Below, piece by piece: positions 1 to 12,172 of a DNA stretch of 64,000 nt. Under the pieces are notes generated by a model. That model was not told the origin of the DNA and did no database searches. It was given only the letters and a program-made list of their open reading frames with translations. How positions within the stretch are numbered: the stretch's first letter is position 1; the number at the start of each line of letters is the position of its first letter. Made by a program: the position numbers and the translations under genes. This stretch comes from Corylus avellana (Eukaryota; Streptophyta; Magnoliopsida; Fagales; Betulaceae): contig NC_081545.1 of NCBI RefSeq assembly GCF_901000735.1, positions 24,521,780 to 24,585,779 of the forward strand. Direction: 5' to 3'.

Positions 1-750
1 TCACCTCTTAGTTTATCCGGCTTCTTTGGAAGTTGAATTAGATCTAAGTTTATAGGGGTTTTTTTTACTCCTGATGGTTTTATCCATCATAGTTGGCTTC
101 GGCCGTCAAAAGTTGCATTCCCAAGTGACTTCCACCTTCCTGAATCTCCTTCAGGGCTATAAGATGCTTGTAGTCTATCTTAGTTGGGTTAGTGTGTTAT
201 CTTATTTTTATCTTGTCTTTCCTTTTCCATGTATTATGCATCTATAACTTAATGAAGTTATACTACAATACAAAAAATTTCACTTTTCAATACAAAAATC
301 TCATAACTTTATACCACACTAATTATTTTCGGTTACAATAACAAAAAAAAAAAAAAAAAAGGTTTGCCAAACACATCCCTATCCCGTTCTTTTTAGTGGT
401 GGATGGAGAGAGAATATTAAACATTAACATTGTAATTTTTTTTATCTGTAATTCCATAAGTTTATATATATTGATGGCTATAATGTCTGTACACGTTTTT
501 GAGATGACATTTTTCTTGTGGTGTGAGCTTTAACCACTTGTTTTACGGAGAAAAAAAAAAGGGCTTAAAATAGAATTATCCAAAATATGTAAGCCACATA
601 TTCGTAGGGCGCCTGGGCATGGACATGCACGCGGCCGTCACGCTTCCTTTCTATCTTCGTGGTCATATCGTCATTCTTTTCATTTCTTTACCCTTCTCAA
701 TTCCCAATGACAACGATAGAGATTGGTTCTGGTTAAACGTGGGAGTGAGT
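1..750. other. Intergenic, possible retroposon 3' tail
   Basis: No gene is visible. The first 270 bases resemble the 3' untranslated end of a plant L1-type LINE: pyrimidine-rich text that ends in 'cttaatgaagtta' followed by A-rich sequence. No reverse transcriptase is present, so this is only an impression. An A-run of about 18 lies at 343-360. The rest is AT-rich and upstream of the first gene. Confidence 0.25.
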
Positions 751-761
751 GTGAAAGGCTC

Positions 762-768
762 ATATAAG
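762..768 (+). promoter_or_regulatory. Candidate TATA box of the DUF4378 gene
   Basis: An 'atataag' element lies about 300 bases upstream of the ATG at 1069. It is followed by a pyrimidine-rich stretch (791-819) of the kind common in plant 5' leaders. If used, the 5' UTR would be about 270 nt. There is no transcript evidence. Confidence 0.3.
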
Positions 769-1068
769 GCAACGAGACACAGTAAAAACACCTTTTTCTT
801 TTTTCTTTTTCTTTTTCCCATTTAAGAGAAAACACACCACTCTTTTGACTGTACTTAATTCCTCAAAATCAATTACTTCTGTTTTATGCTTCATGGATCC
901 GCTTTTCTCGCTTCTTCGCCACCATATCCCACAAGCCTTTTAGCTTTTTGCTCTGGGAACTTGTCTAGCTATCTCTTTCTGTAAGATAAGAGTGTTCGTT
1001 GTACTTCTTCTTCCTGTCATTTTCATTCTGATTTTGTATTCCAAGACAAGTCTCCAAAGAAAAAAGTA

Positions 1069-3698
1069 ATGGGCAGGGAATGGTATTGGGGTGGTGGAAA
1101 ATCCTCCAAGCGAGGCGGTGCTGCTGCCCATGGAGGAGAGAAAGAAGCCTCCTCTTCTGGTTGCATGAATGCTGTCTTTCAGTTCTTTGATTTCCACCAC
1201 TTTCAGTTTCCTTTACACCATCAACAACCCTCTTTTGACTCCTCCTTTATCCTCCCTGAAGAACCCACCATTCCCAAAGGTTCTCTCTCTCTCTTTCTCT
1301 CTCTCTCTTAAACTTTGATTAATTATGGGTTTTGTGTAATTCAGGAGCTGAAGCACCAAGAAACAGCCTGCAATCAGAGGAGCTTTTGTTGGAGCATATT
1401 ACTAGAGAAAGAGCCGTAGAAGAAGAAGAAGGAAGTTTAATACATATCCCAGTAAGTCATTTTTATATAATTTTTCTTCTTCTGTAAAGTGAGTAATGAT
1501 GATGATAATGATAGTGTTGATTAATTCTTCAACTCCTAATAAAATTTTGAAAAATCCAGATGGGTATCAAAATTAGAACAAATGGACGCACAGGATCAAA
1601 CGACTCTTGCTCAGAAGTCAGCGGTTCTCCTGGAACCAAGACTCCAAATTTGGTAGCCAGGCTTATGGGTCTCGACCTACTCCCCGAAACCCAATCACCT
1701 TCTTCAGCACGTTTACAACCTCTTCGGCGCCCCCGTCAGCCGCTCCAGAGCCGACCAAAAAAAAGCCTAGACAAAGATATTACGGGTACACAGTCTTTGC
1801 CGGAGACGCCGAGAATATCCTCAGCCAGAAGGTCCGACGTCGAGCACAGGCTGTCGCTTCAGATCAACAAAGAGAACTCGAGCGCCGGCGAAGACTTGGA
1901 GTTTTCTCGGTTTTCGTATCTGAGAAGGAAAGATCAGCTCGGAGTAGTCGAAGACGACAATAACAGAAGTAGTAGTCCAAGCCAGTACGCTAGGCAAATT
2001 GTAAAGCAGATGAAGGAAAAAGTTGGCAGGAAAGTTGGGGTTGACATCACAAACACCATCGCCAACGCCAACGCCAGAGATCAAGGATCCAGGAAGTTCT
2101 CAAAGGCGTTCGCCGGTAAAGTCAATGTAGAAGAATATTCAAGCCCAGGGAAGCAGCACTCAACGTCTTCTTGGTCTCCAAGGCTCAGATTCTTGGATCC
2201 CAAGACCAAACAAAGCACAACACCACCATCTACCAAAGATAGGTCGGTTTCTCATTTTTCAAAAACGTCGTCGTTGTCGTCTCAACCATCTTCACCAGTG
2301 GTCCATGTTCAGCCGAAACCTCAAACGTTGCAGAAGCAGCAGGTGCTGTCGGGCCAGAAGTCGGTCCAGAAATCTAAAAAGATCGCCGGTGAAAGGTTCG
2401 GTCAAAGGCTAAAGAAGCCTCCACAGACGTCGGATATAGTCCGAAACAAGCAAGAAGAACCATTTGTTCGTCCTACAACACCCCCCAGGGCTAACACCCC
2501 AGACAAGAAATGCAAGAAAATCCCCTTGTCTAATGATCTTCTCCCTGTCAAGAAAGACCCTTCACCACCCGCAACCAGAATTCCTCTCAAACAGGTATTG
2601 CCATTTTTCCATTGCCTCCTCCTCCATATTTTTATTTTTATTATTTTTAATTTCAATTAATTCATTGAACTTTCAAAAGCTTTAAAAATTTATAATATCA
2701 TTTTTATCCCTAGAGTTTGAAATTAAATCATATAAAGTATATATTGATAAAATGGCCCTTATATTCCTGTATTTAAAGGTCAGCAAATTTTTTTTTTTTT
2801 TTTTTGTAAGTAGCGATTTTTTTTTTCTTTAAACGGTAATATTTTGAGTATTTTGGCATGAATAAGATCCTCTTCAATTTATTTGAACAGAATAATATTT
2901 ATTTACATGATCTTTTTATCAATTCAAAAATAAAAATATTCCTCAAATATTAAAGTAGATGAAAATAATTGTAAGACCACTTAAAGTTGATGATTTTTTT
3001 TATTTTTTTTTATGAAATTTCTTTAAAAAAAAAAAAAATTGTGTTCGTAATCTTTATATTTTGTTATTTGTGTAATGAAAAAAAAAAAGGGTCAGGTATG
3101 TGAAGACCAAAAAACAAGATATAGGTCACAGTCATCTAGTTGTTCGAGGCAAACGTACAAACAGGAAGCGACGCGCATGCTCACGGCCCGAGAAAGCGAT
3201 AACGGTGTCTCCACCACCGGAGCAAGCGCAGCAGAATATCAGTTCGTTGCCAATATACTAAGCCGTACTGGGATACAGAAAGATTCCTTGGTGTCCTTCT
3301 CTAATTGGTTCTCCTCCTCCCATCCCTTGGACCCATCAATCTTCCAACAACTCGATGATTATTATCCTTGCGCCACCGTGGCTGCTAACAAAAGATTATT
3401 ATTATTCCATCTCGTTGATGAGCTTTTGGGTGATATTTTGAAGCCGTGGGGTAGCTCTATTGGGGGTGGTGGTTGTCGCATGCAAGGGGCACAGCTAATG
3501 GAGACATTGTGCGCCAAAATTCGGAGCTTCCCATGTGTAGACTGTCGTGTCCTTGAAGACATTGATGGGTTGATTGAGAAGGATTTGCCGGAAGTTAGGC
3601 TAATGGCGTTTGAGGAGGAGGGAGAGGAGATGGTGAGGGAGATTGAGAAGGGTATAGTGGAGACGCTCGTGCATGAAACGGTTGTGGAGTTTTGGTGA
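1069..3698 (+). CDS. DUF3741/DUF4378 protein, TRM/LONGIFOLIA-like
   Basis: Four exons, 1069-1279, 1345-1451, 1560-2594 and 3096-3698, join in phase through GT-AG introns to give a 651-residue protein. Near residues 137-145 it has the N-terminal DUF3741 signature (LVARLMGLD). A long, basic, Ser/Pro-rich disordered middle follows. The C-terminal DUF4378 domain spans about residues 495-645 and ends in an acidic helix (EIEKGIVETLVHETV). This layout is that of the plant TON1-recruiting-motif (TRM) family, some members of which tether TON1 and PP2A to cortical microtubules and affect cell shape. Localisation to microtubules is inferred from the family. The start is the first ATG after the leader; exon 1 encodes a low-complexity Gly/His-rich segment. 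An ATG at 3075 lies inside intron 3 and is not used. A CT microsatellite lies just inside intron 1 (1282-1309). The family is clear; which TRM member is not. Confidence 0.88.
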
Positions 3699-3901
3699 AA
3701 CGGCGACGTCTAGGGGCAGGGGGGGCAGAGGGGTCACATGGGTCTTTCACGTGATGAGATGCTCTGCATTGCTGTCGGTTGGGCTGCGGTGGGCCTCTCT
3801 CCCTGTTTGGGAGGGTTCCACGTGGGATCTAGCTCCCGACAGCTCTTGCTTTTTGATTGGTTCTCAAAAGACATTACACTGCCAGAGCCCGAGGAATCCA
3901 T

Positions 3902-3933
<32 letters not shown>

Positions 3934-5740
3934 GAGCCTTTGTATATTGTATTCTCTCACTTTTTCTTCCTTTTTTTTTTCGTTAATTCTTAGCAATATT
4001 GTCTCTCTCCCTGTTTCCCTTTTTTATTTTTATATTAACTCCTCAAATTATATACAGTAGTATAAAGAACTTCGAAATCCCTGGTAGCTAGGGTCCCATA
4101 GTCTGGTGTTGTTCCTGGTGTAAACAATTTCTAATTTGCTCAATGTGATGATTATATATGCATAAATTTTACTTAGATTTTTATGTTTTTTTGTCTTCTT
4201 TTTCTTTAGGGTGACTGAATGCAGATGTTAATTTAAAACACGTCATATCAATCGTTGTATCATGAAAGTGATAAATATGTGTGAAATGTAGTATTACTCA
4301 ATTATAAAAAAAGTAATGTTATATATTATATCACTACAATAACGTGACGTTGCCAATTAATTATTATTTTTTTTATAAAACAAAAACAATATAATCATTG
4401 ACCAACAATATCACATCTATACAACATTTCTGCTATCTTGACAAGCACAAAAATATTAAGAAATGTGGGACACCATGCACCCAAATCGAGGATAGAAGTT
4501 CAATAGCTAGGGTGAGAGAGGCCATGGGTTTTAAATCTTAAATATTATCGATAAAGAAAAAGTTGAAAAAATATGGCAACAGTTTTGAAATTAAACACTT
4601 TTCTTAGATAGTTATGGGGGGTTGGTGGTGTTTGCTTAATCAGTAGGAGATATGCATGGTAAAATGATGTTGTTTCTTTAATAACTTTGGTGCCAAAAAG
4701 CTAGAAATGATGAGGCATGAGTGGAGATAGGAAATTTCTTAGAAGCTGTCTTTTTACTGTTTGGCCTCATAAGCTTCCCATGCTGGGGATTGGACCATTG
4801 ACATCACAATCTTTTGTCTTCTGCTGCTAGAAAGAAATTTCGCTCCTTTTTACTTTGGTCGGGCCGGAAAGAATTCCTAGTTGTTAATTGGAAGTGAGAT
4901 AATTGCAACGGGACAAGTAAGTAAAATAATGTTGGAATTTCTAACAACAACGGCGTTGCTGTTGTGTAGTGTTTATAGTGTGTAATGTTGGAGTTTAAAA
5001 CAAGTAGTTCGTTGAAATTAGTATTTTTGGGTAGCCATGTAGAACTGTAAGCCCCGTGGAATTCTAGCCAAGTAGTGGCGATTGAATATTAGGCAAAGCA
5101 TCTCCTAGCTAATGTCGCTCCATTGATGAGAAAAGAGGAAACAAGTACACAAATTAAAGTACACTATCATATTGCTTTGATATTGATAAGAAGTGATCAT
5201 TGCCATAATCACATGGATGGACCGAGCTAGGGTTCAATTAATGTGCTTAGTTTTTATCCAACTAATAATATGTATGGTCTTTCTTTTTTTCCTTTTTTTT
5301 TTTTTTTTTTAACAAAAAAAAAAAAAAAAGTAAAGCTGACTCTTTCATTAAAGACTTGTGAAGATACACACTTTTCAACGCATACAAGATCATGAATCCA
5401 AACTTGTTTCCACAAGTTGGTGTAATACTGCTTTTGCAAGAATATTGATAAGTTCTAGAATTGGTTTCCTTAAATGATCAAATTTTAAATTGTAGAGTTT
5501 CAAACCATACTTTACACAACCTTCAACTTCAAACATGTCTACCTATTATGAGAAGAGGTACTAATAGAAGATCAGCCAACATGGAGCTGGAGCAAAGACC
5601 CAAGGAGCGGGTCATCGTACAGCTGGTTTGAATATTTTACAAGAGCTTGTAAGTCTACTTTGCCTATAATTTGTTCTTCTACATTATAAAAAATAATAAT
5701 TTTCTATTTTATGAAGAAAAATAAATAATAAAATAAAAAA
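3699..5740. other. 3' flank and intergenic DNA
   Basis: 3' UTR and downstream DNA of the DUF4378 gene. A pure CT microsatellite runs from about 3903 to 3933. Beyond that it is AT-rich with poly-T and poly-A runs near 5280-5330. No gene or intact mobile element is recognised. Confidence 0.5.
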
Positions 5741-5744
5741 CAAT

Positions 5745-6085
5745 GGTAAGGGGTGGCGGACGGCTCCACCCCCGCTAGGGGCCGGCCAACCCCATCCCAA
5801 GAATAGGGATGGCTCACGTGGCCTTCCCAAACAAAGGGGATGGTTTGCTAAGCCACCCCAAACAAAGAGGTTGTATCATGCAACCATCCCTAGCAATGTG
5901 GCCCGTTGTAAACCACCCATCAACTGTTGGGATGGAGCCACCCCTTGGTTAAGGTGGCCGCACAAGCCATATCTCTATTGGGGGCATTCGCGTGGGCCAC
6001 CCTATAAATTGGTTGAACCACTCTCACATGCCTTTGAAGGTGGCTTGAATACCACCTTTAAATGTTACTTAGGTCGTGGATTATA
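5745..6085. repeat. GC-rich CCACC-type dispersed repeat
   Basis: An abruptly GC-rich island in AT-rich DNA, made of degenerate direct and inverted 'ccaccc' / 'gggtgg' words such as ggggtggcggacgg and gccaccccaaac. A similar block forms the core of the MITE at 25784-26175. It looks like the interior of a degraded non-autonomous DNA transposon, but clear terminal repeats are not visible here. Confidence 0.4.
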
Positions 6086-6200
6086 ATCACCAACTTCAGC
6101 TGTAACCCTCTTTGAAATGCCTTGTTCTCTCTCCTTATAAAAAAAAAAACCCTACCTCCCTTTTGAGTCTCCAGCAGTCAGGGGAGGAGGGGACTGAAAC

Positions 6201-7022
6201 TAGGGCTGGCAAAACTGGTAATCGGGTAGACCCGATTACCCGAGACACGAACACGACCCGTTTAGCTAAACGGGTTAGCGGGTCTGACACGATTATAACA
6301 CGAAAAATATCTAAGTAACCCGATACGACCCGCTTAACCCGTTTAGCATAACCGGGTCATATCAGGTAGACACGACCCGACACGACCCGTGCGCTAAATA
6401 GGTAACACGACCCGACCCGACTCGACCCGTTAAAAAAAACCCTTAATCAAAATTGGAAAAAATAATTTAATAAAAGGATCTCTTAGGCCAAATGACTAGT
6501 CAAATTTATCCTAACCATCCAAGAAGAATAAAAAGTTTTAAAAGAGAATGTTTTAATATATAAATAATGATTTAAAAGATAATGTTTTAATATATAGACC
6601 CACATAGAAAAAGTTACGGAAAAACAAGGAATATGCCAGTGAAGTGAAGACTGTGAAGTCGTGAAGTGAAGAGTGAAATGAAGCCGTGAGTGAGTCGGTA
6701 AGTGTTAGGGTTAACTTAGTTAGAACTTAGACATAGGTTTTTTTTAAAAAAAAATAAATTAATTAATTAATTAATGGGTATGGCGGGTCACCCGAGACCC
6801 GCCAGACCCGATTGACCTGCCAGACTCGCCAGACCCGACTGACCCGCCAGACCCATTTATTAAACGTGTCTGGCGGGTCGACCCGTCAGACACGAATTTA
6901 ATCGTGTCTTAATCGGGTAGACCCGATTAAGACCCGAACCCGATAAGCCCAAACTCAATACCTGTTAACTTCGTGTCGTGTTCGTGTCGGGTTCGTGGGT
7001 AGTGTCAAAATTGCCGGCCCTA
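6201..7022. mobile_element. Non-autonomous hAT-like transposon (822 bp)
   Basis: The left end 'tagggctggcaa' and the right end 'ttgccggcccta' are inverted repeats of the hAT type. The flanks are 'actgaaac' (6193-6200) and 'gttgaaac' (7023-7030), which agree at 6 of 8 positions, so an aged 8-bp target-site duplication is likely. The subterminal regions are packed with direct and inverted copies of 'gacccg' and 'cgacacgacccg', typical of hAT transposase-binding repeats. No transposase ORF is present. Confidence 0.75.
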
Positions 7023-7030
7023 GTTGAAAC

Positions 7031-7515
7031 CCCTTCCTCTCCCATCTTTCCCTTTTTCTCCCCACTTCCTCTTTCCCCCACCCTTTCTACCCTCTTCGAA
7101 GGCCTATCCATCGCCTATGGCGATCTCTCCCGGTCCAGCTACTCTGTCGGCATCTTCCCCACCGCAGACAGTCTGTTTCCAACCCCAATCCATCGTCCTC
7201 AGCCTTGGCTTCGCACTCTTCTTGAAGGTTTTGGATTGATTTTTTGTCAAAATCAATTCTATGAACTTCAGGACGCTCCAGCCCCAGTCGCTCCATCCCA
7301 CCGTGATCTCGGGCCCTTATGCGTTGATTCATTGTCAATCGTGTCGCTGTCCGGCCAGCACGTGCCTGCGAGTACATCTTACTCGCAAGTGTGTACCCAA
7401 CACGCGCCGACGCATGGGAAGCCCCACTTAACTTTTGACATCTCCCACCACCTCCCGTTGTTGTCTTTGGTCTCCTGTGGTGCTGCTTAGCCGCCCGACT
7501 TCCACTGCCAGCACA
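7031..7515. other. C-rich intergenic stretch
   Basis: C-rich, with open frames on both strands. The predicted peptides are Pro/Ser/Leu low-complexity and match no family I recognise. No exon signals support a gene. Confidence 0.3.
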
Positions 7516-7790
7516 TAGGGGTGGGCAAATTAACCACCTAACGACTATCAATCGACATCGCTTAACCAATGGCCGGTAGGCGTTAGACTTTTTCTATTTC
7601 TGACAAACTCGATTCGGTTGGCGAAATAACATTTTCTAACCGAACCGACTTTACCGACCGACTTTGCCTACCAATTTTCAATTTCTTTGCTTACCAACAT
7701 TACAGACAACCATTCATTAACGAAACAAAATGTTGGCGGAATAAGTCGGTGAAAATTTCAACTTTACCGACAATGGCGGAGCGAAATGCG
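7516..7790. mobile_element. Truncated hAT-like element
   Basis: Begins with 'taggggtgggcaa', a classic plant hAT terminus, followed by repeated 'aaccgaaccgac'-type subterminal words. The matching right terminus was not found, so this is probably a one-ended fragment. The right limit is approximate. Confidence 0.4.
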
Positions 7791-10700
7791 AAAACCCCAT
7801 TTTTGTAACCTAATTATCAGACTCCCATCCCTACCGGCACATGGTGTTCATGCTCCGGTGATTGGCTTACATGCGCCGGTCATCTACTGTGTCCTCACTG
7901 CCTTTCTCCGCCTTACCATCTGCCGAATCTACTGTTCCAAGATTTATTTTACTATCTTTTTAAATTTCTCTATAATTTTCTATTCCTTGTTTTACTTTTT
8001 TTGGCTAGTTTGTTGTGCTGGCCTTCTTTCCTTTTAACATAGTTTTCCCACTTTCTTTTGATCACTGATGATCTTGCTTGGTTTCCTATGTTAACTACTG
8101 AAGGTCGTGCGGCAAACCCTTTGGGGTTTTATTTCGTTTATGAAACTTTGCCTTATATTACGACCTCTTTTGGCGGTTTAAGTTCGTTTAATGAGCCGGG
8201 TCATTTATTTGACCCATTTACGACAGTTCTTTAGAAAATTCTGTTGCCCATCTGTTTTATTTTCCTATAATTTTCCTTTTCCCTCCTTCAACATTGAATA
8301 AAAAAAAAAAAAATTACTTTGTTAGTTGAACCACTCCAAAGACTTTAGGGGTCGTTTGGCTACACCTATGCGCTAGTTTGAAAACAGTCAAACCACCTAG
8401 AAAGCCTTTTTAGGTGATTTGATCATCCCCATAGGCTATTTTGAAAATGATCTAACCACCTAAAAAAGTAATTGGGTAGTTCAATCATCTCCATAGCTTC
8501 TTTTTTTTTGGTCAACCACCATCTTTTAACTCTATAGCTACTTTTGAGAATAGTCAAAGCATTTGTCTCTTTTATTATTATTATTATTATTATTATTTTA
8601 TTTTTATTTTTATTTTTTAATTTTTTTATTTGAGAGTAGAATAATAATTTCATAGGATTCCGTCTAAAAAAAAATTAATGGAAGCATATTAAGAGAATCT
8701 TTAAAATACTTTTTTGTAACCTAAGGATGATTTGATACAACTTCAAATTCTAGGAATCCATCCAATAATTTAGCAAAAAAACAAAAAAGAAAGAAAAGCA
8801 TAGATCAAGTCAAGTGATGTGTGACATGCACAGGGAAATTATGGAGTTCTATGAAGAGTATGACCATCAGTGACCCCACTGATCGGGGGTACGTCTTATA
8901 ATTTCCAATAAATATTTTCAACAACAATCTTGAATGAATCCTAAACTGTAAAACCAAATGCAAGTGCAATTGCATACAGACAGAAATTGAGCGGGAAATT
9001 CAAATGCAAATGCAAATACATGTGACTGTGGGTTGGTCAAATTTGGGGTTAAATTATGGGTGTAGACTGTAGTGGTGGAGAAATGGGGAAGGGGATCTGA
9101 CTCCTGAGGGAGGAACGTTTGACCGAATCCAATTAATGATGCAAGCCTGGTTGTTTTTAGTTCTAGATCTATTTGTTTCTAGTTTCAAATATGTTTAAAT
9201 TATTTTCTCAACCATTTTTAAGAAATGAGATATTAATGATGATCAATTATCATAATGACGAGGGTTTATCTAATCAAAGTTTACCCGTTGATTGGACTCA
9301 TAAGGGGCTTGACGATACGAATTTTCAGCAATTTGTTATAAGAATTGTTAGTAATTTAGATAGTAAATATGAGAGGATTTTTGAAGGAGCACATATCCAA
9401 ACAGATGAACAAGTAATTCAGAATTAATTTGAACCAGTGAAGCTCATATTAATTCTCTTATATTTGTTGTCCGAATTGATAGCAATTCAAACAACAAAAT
9501 TGTTGAATGTTGATAATAAATCTATTGGTGACTAATGGTTTACTATTGTTTTAACTATCAAGTTGACATGTGGGAGTGTTTATAAACGTCATAAGTATCA
9601 CGTGAAATGCTATGTGCAGTGGCAGAGTTAGGAGTTTGATTCACATGGGCAAAATTATAATCTGGCTTTAACATGTTTCTCTATACCTAATAGAAACTCC
9701 ATTTAGCTCAAGCCAACTTCAAATATTGAACAAATCCTAACTGTATAAGCAACCTATTCACAAGCTAGAAACAAATCAAACCAATAAATAACTAACAAGA
9801 GGGGCCATTATACTTCTTTGAATAACAAATCCAATATTTTCTCCTACTTTCTTATCTTTTCAACACCTCTACCTTTTTAGACAAACAAATTACTTTTCCT
9901 CTCACGTTTCTTCTTCCCAGGAACCTCCTCAATGTTACCATTTTCTTCCTGCACATCCTTTTTTCTTAACCTCTTTTTAGCACACACCCAACACTATATA
10001 TATTTTAACTTGACGGGCAAAAAGGTCGAATGCCCCCTCGAAATACTCCGTAGGTTCGTCATTTGATCAACGGTCCACATTTTAGTGACCTAGGTAACAT
10101 GTGAATTTGTTTATGCTTAATCTTGTCCTTTAAGAATGTATAATTATTATTATAAAGAACCCTAAAGACTAGCTATTATTATTTCTTTTATTTTATATTA
10201 GAAGAGAAAGAAACCAAAAGCTAGTGATGAAAGTATCAAAATTAGGCGTGCCTAAACACTCAAACACCATTGATGTGACAAATAAGAGCTGAAACTTGAA
10301 ACATGATGGGTATCTACTGTCTACTGTTGCAGGCTTTATTTAAGAGAAAAAACCAAGCAAGCTGCCAGAAGATTTAAATGGAAAATGTTGATGAGTTTAT
10401 CTGCACATTTCTGAACATTTCTTCTGAACATTTCTCCAACTCTGATGGGCTACATTGACCCTATCTCATCATTATGATAAAAATATGATGACTAGCAAGA
10501 GTAGGTTTGACAATTATTGCTTCTTCCACCCAATTAAATAACAAGAGAAATGCTAGATTTTTGTGCAGCCAACCAATTACTTGTGTATATTTATGATGGA
10601 TTCTTCTGATGCACTATTATGATTTTCGTCAATAATTGTTATTGCACAACTGAGACCACAATTAGACCGACCAGTTCGGTCGGGCGGAGGGCCGTGCTGG

Positions 10701-12130
10701 TGCCTGCTACCACACTTAATTTTCTCCAACATATTTACAGCCCCCATTAATGGTTACCATTTTTCATGGTGCCACATGACTCCATGACTTCACAGCTCAT
10801 GAAGTCATGAATGTTCCACCAAATATTATTATGGTACATGGAAATGAAGCCATTTACCAACCCACAACCAAATGCGATTTAAGGCGTTTTCTTTTTCTCT
10901 GCTGTTTTTCTTTTTCCATGGAAGTAGTCAATGGAAGAAAAAGTGAAGGACCCCTGACAACATTGGCTTGTATTGAAGGAACAATCGCATTCATGAGCAG
11001 CAGTTATAGTCACGTTTCAGATGTTAGATTTTGGATTCTCTTACAGAAATACAAAATGCTGAATTGGGTTGCAAACATTAACGATCAAACCAATTCAGAA
11101 CTAGTTTAGTTGCTTTTGCTATTTGCATTGTACATGGTACTCTGTTTTAGTAACAAATTCCAGCACTCATTGACAACAATGTTTAATCTTAAAACATTCT
11201 TAAAAATATATGGTCTCGTTTGATAACGTTTTTATGGAAAATTTCTTTACTTTTTAAAAGAAAAAGCAAAGGTAGTAACAAACAACTTCAAACACAAAAC
11301 ATTTACAGAACACTTAAAATTACTTTCACCTTTTGTCACATCAAAACACTTTTTCAACTAAAATACAAAAAACACGTTCTAAAAAATGTTATCAAACAAA
11401 CCCTAATGTTTACTTGCATTTGCGACTACAGCCGCTTTCGGAAGAAAAATGATGCTAAAGATTTTGAAAGTTAACGTAGGAGGGTTTGATGATGCATTTT
11501 CTAAATATATGATTAAAATACTATGAGGCAAAACAAACCAAATATAATTAGGTAAATTAGAACAATTACTCCAACGCAAAACAGAAACAAGATTCCAAAT
11601 TCTTCACAATTCTTTCCCATTTTTCCCGTCTATGCAAAGCTTGAAGAGAGCACAACATAACCTTGACAAGCCTGTTTAGTCCTCAAAAGCTAGGAGTAAT
11701 TGCATTTATCACCTCAGCAATGATAATGCTAAATCATCAAAAGCAACAAAAAATTATTGGAGTGGAAGCCATTCAACAGATCAATCGAGAGATAAAGTTC
11801 CAAGGAATCGCATTGATGAGATTTTCACGATCATGAAGACAGATTTACCATATGCAGGAAAATTTCAAGGATTTTGTCCTTCAAAGACTAACCAATTCAC
11901 AAGTATACTACTATATTATTTTATCTATGAAATTCATTTGATCAAAATGGTCAGAAACATTGAAAAGTGATATTATTATTTCTTGTTGAAATATTACATT
12001 AGTGTACATGACTTTCAGGTACCAATGAAGATTGCATTTTCTTAACAACAAACTACAGGCAATTAAAAGAATACACGAAAGCAAAAACATCAACTAAAGT
12101 ATGTACCAGTGGCCGAGCAAAAGCAACAGA
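7791..12130. other. Intergenic region with MITE-like fragments
   Basis: No gene is supported. An A-tailed stretch ends near 8313 and may be a retroposon 3' end. At 8348-8640 'ggtcgtttggc' text and repeated 'accacctaaaaa' words look like a MITE. Around 9618-10063 the ends 'agtggcagagttagga' and 'gtaggttcgtcatt' resemble imperfect inverted termini of a DNA transposon. At 11215-11405 'gtctcgtttgataacg' and 'gttatcaaacaaaccc' form another hAT-like terminal pair. None has a clear target-site duplication. Confidence 0.35.
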
Positions 12131-12172
12131 TTCTTGTTCTATGACTCTAGAAAATAATTCGGAGTGGTGGTC

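Noticed and set aside
3075..3095. ATG opening the frame of the last DUF4378 exon
   Set aside because: It lies before a good acceptor (gggtcag at 3096) and the upstream exon joins there in phase, so it is intronic.
3673..4060. Open frames ending in Ser-Leu repeats
   Set aside because: Produced by the CT microsatellite at 3903-3933; no exon signals or homology.
7087..7569. 160-codon minus-strand frame
   Set aside because: Low complexity, overlaps open frames on the other strand and crosses into a hAT fragment at 7516; no recognised domain.
9173..9427. 84-codon plus-strand frame
   Set aside because: Isolated, no recognisable family and no flanking exons; could be transposon debris, but I cannot support a call.
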